Origin: Maricaulis sp.
GTDB lineage: Bacteria > Pseudomonadota > Alphaproteobacteria > Caulobacterales > Maricaulaceae
Direction: 5' to 3'
Length of the DNA stretch: 64,000 nt
Assembly: GCA_017643585.1 (NCBI GenBank)
Contig: JAEPND010000005.1
Span: 62,001-126,000, forward strand
The notes under the pieces were generated by a model that was not told the origin of the DNA, made no database searches, and saw nothing but the letters and a program-made list of their open reading frames with translations. Below, in pieces: positions 60,689 through 64,000 of this stretch. Position 1 is the stretch's first letter; each line of letters starts with the position of its first letter. Made by a program: the position numbers and the translations under genes.

Positions 60689-61632
60689 TGCGGAATCTCC
60701 ACGGTCTCACGCGGTGAACCGGCGATAAAGGCGCCGGGATTGTTCTCGATCTCGGTCGCAATCCGCTCGAGCGCCTCGGTCAGGCGCTGCAGATTGGCCG
60801 CCGAGCGGGTGATATTGTTCAAGCCGTTATCAGCAAAGTCTTCCAGCGCCGGCGTCACGGACTGCACCAGCGTATTGGTGTCGACGGCAGCCTGGTTCAC
60901 GGCCATGGCCGCCAGCGTGGTCTCGTTGACGGCAGCTGTCAGGTCATTGGCCACGAAGGTCGTTGTGGTCTCGCTGAATTCCTGCAGCGACTGGGCGGCG
61001 ACGGAAATGTCCACCGCTGCGGTATTGATCTGCTGCAGCGTATCGCGAGCATCCTCGATCAGGGCCCCTTCGTCGGACAATCGATCCGTGATTTCGCGGA
61101 GATTGATCAAGGTCTCGGCAACCTCGTCCACATTGTCTTCGCTGAGGAGGTCTGAGAGGCGGATCAGGGCGATCTGGGCTGCGTCCAGCACGTCCTCCGA
61201 CCCTTCCACGAGACCTTCAAGCTGGGCGCGACGTGCGAAGATACGCGGCGGCGGCCGGCCAACCTGGCTCTGCAAGCGCTGACCATCGGGCGACCCGCCG
61301 GAGATCAGAATATAGGACAGGCCTGTCAGTCCCTGGGGTTCAAGCTGTGCGTAACTGTCGACGCGCACCGGTGTCTGGGCGAGCACCTCGATGCGCGCGA
61401 CAACGCGGCTCTGCTCGTCCAGTCCCAACTCCTTCACCTCACCCACCTGGATACCGTTGAACCGGACCTCGGCGGATTCTCTCAGCCCACGCACCGGGCC
61501 ATCAAACACGATGTCGTATTGCGAGAACTCCTCGGATGTGACCTTGGCCATCCACAGGGTGAACAGGATGCCTGCGGTGATCAGCGTCACGGCGAACAGG
61601 CCCACAAGGATGTGATGTGCTTTGGTTTCCAT
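60685..61632 (-). CDS. mlaD: MlaD-family MCE protein
   Basis: 315 residues. One N-terminal membrane helix (ILVGLFAVTLITAGILFTLWM), the MCE domain (VRGLRESAEVRFNGIQVGEVKEL, then LEPQGLTGLSYILISGG) and a long helical C-terminus (about 150-300). MCE hexamers carry phospholipid across the periplasm. It lies between mlaF and the lipoprotein gene. Confidence 0.94.
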   Translation of the reverse strand: METKAHHILVGLFAVTLITAGILFTLWMAKVTSEEFSQYDIVFDGPVRGLRESAEVRFNGIQVGEVKELGLDEQSRVVARIEVLAQTPVRVDSYAQLEPQGLTGLSYILISGGSPDGQRLQSQVGRPPPRIFARRAQLEGLVEGSEDVLDAAQIALIRLSDLLSEDNVDEVAETLINLREITDRLSDEGALIEDARDTLQQINTAAVDISVAAQSLQEFSETTTTFVANDLTAAVNETTLAAMAVNQAAVDTNTLVQSVTPALEDFADNGLNNITRSAANLQRLTEALERIATEIENNPGAFIAGSPRETVEIPQ

Positions 61633-61635
61633 CTC

Positions 61636-62409
61636 TTACCCCCCTTGTCCCGCAGTCGCGGCACGGCCGCGCGGTCCATGGAAATACTCCTGAATCCAGG
61701 GATGCGGATTGCGCATCAAGGCTTCAAGTGGTGCCACGGCCTCGACCTTCTTGTCCGCCAGCACCGCGACACGGTCGCAAATGGCGTGAAGACTGTCGAG
61801 ATCGTGTGTGATCATCAATACGGTCAGGCCCAGGGCCTGGGATAGTTCAAGAATAAGGCTATCAAATGCCGCCGCACCAATCGGGTCGAGACCCGCGGTC
61901 GGCTCATCCAGGAAAAGTATATCGGGATCCAGTGCCAGGGCCCGGGCCAGGGCCGCACGTTTGCGCATACCGCCCGACAGCTCGGACGGATAGCGGTCCG
62001 CGGCCTCCGGAGACAGTCCGGCCAGACCGATCTTCATGCCGGCAATTTCTTCCATCAGCTCCTGAGGCATGGAGACATGCTCGCGCAGAGGCGCCATGAC
62101 GTTTTCGCGCACAGTCAGCGAGGTGAACAAGGCCCCGTTCTGGAACAGCACACCCCAGCGCGAATTGACCCGGTGGCGATCCGCGCGTGACAGGCCGCCA
62201 TAACGATGCCCCTCGAAGAAGACATCACCGCCATCGGGCTGTTTGAGGCCCAGGATCGTGTTCAGGAGCACGGTCTTGCCGGTGCCCGAGCCGCCGACGA
62301 GGCCAAGGATCTCGCCGCGCCGGATATCCAGGTCCAGGTTTTCATGGATGACGTGGGGACCAAAGGCCGTGCGCAGTCCCCGCACCGAGATGAGAGCGTC
62401 CTGCGTCAT
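61636..62409 (-). CDS. mlaF: MlaF-family ABC ATPase
   Basis: 257 residues. Walker A GGSGTGKT, signature LSGGMRKRAALARAL, Walker B ILFLDEPTAGLDP and the H-loop MITHDLDSLHAI are intact. It drives phospholipid transport with MlaE. Start overlaps the mlaE stop by four bases. Confidence 0.95.
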   Translation of the reverse strand: MTQDALISVRGLRTAFGPHVIHENLDLDIRRGEILGLVGGSGTGKTVLLNTILGLKQPDGGDVFFEGHRYGGLSRADRHRVNSRWGVLFQNGALFTSLTVRENVMAPLREHVSMPQELMEEIAGMKIGLAGLSPEAADRYPSELSGGMRKRAALARALALDPDILFLDEPTAGLDPIGAAAFDSLILELSQALGLTVLMITHDLDSLHAICDRVAVLADKKVEAVAPLEALMRNPHPWIQEYFHGPRGRAATAGQGG

Positions 62410-63560
62410 ATGCCCAGCTCCAGATAAAGCATGGCGAACAGGGCCTCCAATACAATCACGGCGAAAATCGATTGCACCACGGACGCGGTCACGCGGCGGC
62501 CGAGCGATTCCACATCGCCGCCGACCTGCATGCCCTGGCGACAGCCGATAATGGCGACCACGAGTCCGAAGACCGGCGCCTTGGACATGCCGACCAGGAA
62601 ATGGCTCCAGTCGAGCTGTTCGTGAAAGCGGGTGATGAAGAGCGAGGGCGAGATGTCCTGTGCGCTCCAGGCCACCAGCATGCCTCCGAAAATCCCGGCG
62701 ATCATGGCACCAAAGGTGAGCAGCGGCGCCATCAGGGTACAGGCGATCACCCGCGGCAGAACCAGTACCTCGAACGGATCGAGCCCCAGCACGCGCATGG
62801 CGTCGACTTCCTGTTGCATCTTCATCGCGCCGATCTGGGCGGTGAAGGCGGAGTCCGAACGGCCGGCCAGCATGATGGCGGTGATCAGAACACCGAATTC
62901 ACGAAGAACCGCGATCCCGACGAGCTCAACGGTAAACACGGAAAAGCCTAAACCCTGCAACAGGTTGGCACCCATATACGCCACCACGGCACCAATGAAG
63001 AAAGACAGGGTGGCGATGATCGGCATCGCGTTCACGCCGACCTCCTCCATGGCCCAGATCGTCGGGGTCAAACGCAAACGCGAGGGGACAAACAGGCTGC
63101 TGAAACCGGTCATCATCGTGCGCCCTAGAAAACCGAGCGTGTCCAGGATTTCGCTGAACATCGCCTCAAGCCCGGCACCAATACGGCCCAGGGCCTTTCC
63201 AAAGCCAAAGGTCGAGGGCGGTTCATCCGCACATACAGTTGTTCGTGCGCGAACTTCTTCGATCAGTCGTCGCGCCGTGGGGTGATCGCCGATGAAGTGG
63301 AAATCCCCGTCCGGCTCACCACATCGACGTGTCACACGACCGATGATGAAGGCACCCGCCGTATCAATCCGCCCCAGCCGGGTCAGGTCGATGACGATAT
63401 CTCCCGGTGCTGTGGTCTCCTCGACACGACGCAGGGCACCATCGCTGGCGCCGATCGTCTCGACAGTCCAGTCACCAAACAGCTCAACGACCGTCTTGGC
63501 ACCGTCTTGGCGCACGACGACCCCGGCAGAATCAACAGCTTCTAGCGCTTTACCCCTCAT
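62406..63560 (-). CDS. mlaE: MlaE-family permease with N-terminal STAS-like domain
   Basis: 384 residues from ATG 63560; the frame is open far upstream but that part overlaps the MFS gene and has no coding pattern. Residues 1-110 form a STAS-like domain (TVVELFGDWTVETIG, DIVIDLTRLGRIDTAGAFI), which in other systems is the separate MlaB protein, so this is an MlaB-MlaE fusion. The permease part has VGVNAMPIIATLSFFIGAVVAY and TAQIGAMKMQQEVDAMRVLGLDP (partial). First gene of mlaE-mlaF-mlaD-lipoprotein. Confidence 0.93.
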   Translation of the reverse strand: MRGKALEAVDSAGVVVRQDGAKTVVELFGDWTVETIGASDGALRRVEETTAPGDIVIDLTRLGRIDTAGAFIIGRVTRRCGEPDGDFHFIGDHPTARRLIEEVRARTTVCADEPPSTFGFGKALGRIGAGLEAMFSEILDTLGFLGRTMMTGFSSLFVPSRLRLTPTIWAMEEVGVNAMPIIATLSFFIGAVVAYMGANLLQGLGFSVFTVELVGIAVLREFGVLITAIMLAGRSDSAFTAQIGAMKMQQEVDAMRVLGLDPFEVLVLPRVIACTLMAPLLTFGAMIAGIFGGMLVAWSAQDISPSLFITRFHEQLDWSHFLVGMSKAPVFGLVVAIIGCRQGMQVGGDVESLGRRVTASVVQSIFAVIVLEALFAMLYLELGI

Positions 63561-63571
63561 AGCTCGGAAGA

Positions 63572-64000
63572 CTAGTCGATTTCTTTGTGATGCGGGAGTG
63601 CAGAAACGCGTTGAAGTGCAATTGCTGCAACCAGACCGATTGCCGATGGTATGATCATGATCGCGAACCCGCCGATTCCCACCCAAGCATAGAAATAGCC
63701 GGACACGGCAGCCGCGAGTGCCATGATGACACCGCCGGACAGGGCGGAGTTGATGGCCTGGACCGTCGCAGTATGCCGATCCGGCATGCTCTCGACCGCA
63801 AATCGCAAGAAGCCGATATAGGTCGCGGCATAGGTCAGGGCGTGGAAGAGTTGCAGGCCGAACAAGACCGGAAGCGGCGGGCCCAGCGAGGTCAGCCCCC
63901 AGCGCAGGATCGAACCGATGGCACCGACCGCGAACAATTGCGCAGGAGTCAAACGGCCAAGCAGCCCCTTGCCGGACCACCACAGGAAGGCAATCTCGAT
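63572..64000 (-). CDS. MFS transporter, HcaT-like, start beyond window
   Basis: The frame is open to the last base of the window; 142 codons of the C-terminal end are visible. GLQLFHALTYAATYIGFLRFAVE and ALSGGVIMALAAAVSGYFYAWVG (partial) match the last helices of HcaT/LacY-like (3-phenylpropionate transporter-type) MFS proteins. Substrate unknown. It ends 12 bases before mlaE and may be co-transcribed. Confidence 0.8.
   Translation of the reverse strand: MEIAFLWWSGKGLLGRLTPAQLFAVGAIGSILRWGLTSLGPPLPVLFGLQLFHALTYAATYIGFLRFAVESMPDRHTATVQAINSALSGGVIMALAAAVSGYFYAWVGIGGFAIMIIPSAIGLVAAIALQRVSALPHHKEID

Noticed and set aside
1-64000. tRNA, rRNA, riboswitch or CRISPR features
   Set aside because: None could be recognised by reading the sequence; a covariance-model search was not possible.

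Overview
The window is a gene-dense, GC-rich stretch of an alphaproteobacterial chromosome. Several gene sets together point to a stalked or dimorphic Caulobacterales/Maricaulales-type bacterium: fliX divergent from flgI, flaF-flbT next to several small flagellins, a TPR flagellin glycosyltransferase resembling Caulobacter FlmG, FlaEY- and TipN-like proteins, CtrA-type TTAA-N7-TTAAC boxes, and sigma-54 promoters with FlbD-type (ftr-like) enhancers. This assignment is inferred from gene content; no rRNA or tRNA gene was seen.

Layout. 1-5.7 kb holds a DUF885 protein cut by the window edge, a frameshifted GIY-YIG nuclease remnant, an unrecognised ORF, a di-haem cytochrome c peroxidase-like lipoprotein, and a complete IS630 element (4654-5704) between that gene's start and the flagellar genes. 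5.8-22.5 kb is the basal-body region: fliE-flgC-flgB (-), fliO-fliP (+), fliL-fliM-DUF6468-motE-TPR (-), flgF-flgG-flgA-flgH (+), a TSUP exporter, a DksA-like factor, then fliX (-) divergent from flgI-flgJ/cheL-flgN-like (+). 22.5-40.7 kb is the filament region: a FlaEY-like beta-propeller protein, an SpsF-like protein with an eroded nucleotide loop, pseB/flmA and pseC/flmB, three flagellins with a FlaG protein, flaF and flbT, and then a compact six-gene operon (flmG-like, pseG, sulfotransferase, ATP-grasp ligase, spsF-like, neuB/pseI-like), followed by a cupin gene. 40.9-57.9 kb is mostly metabolic and accessory: a MoxR ATPase and its vWA partner split by a Zur-boxed TonB receptor block, a GST, a chorismate mutase-like protein, an Hpt protein, a chemoreceptor, a YfiR-like/TonB receptor pair, and a MarR-controlled FAH/MaiA pair. 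58-64 kb carries a TipN-like coiled-coil membrane protein, an Mla/MCE lipid transport operon and the 3' end of an MFS transporter.

How the genes work together. Early flagellar operons carry CtrA boxes (fliO/flgB intergenic, fliX). Later ones (flgF, flgI and all three flagellins) carry -24/-12 sigma-54 promoters, most with a CGGCA-N5-TGCCG-like inverted repeat about 100-170 bases upstream. FlbT/FlaF would control flagellin synthesis and secretion. PseB, PseC, PseG, a nonulosonate synthase and a cytidylyltransferase would make the sugar that the FlmG-like enzyme transfers to flagellin. The sulfotransferase and ATP-grasp ligase in the same operon suggest a further modified, perhaps undescribed, flagellar nonulosonate. 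No PseH-type acetyltransferase was recognised in the window.
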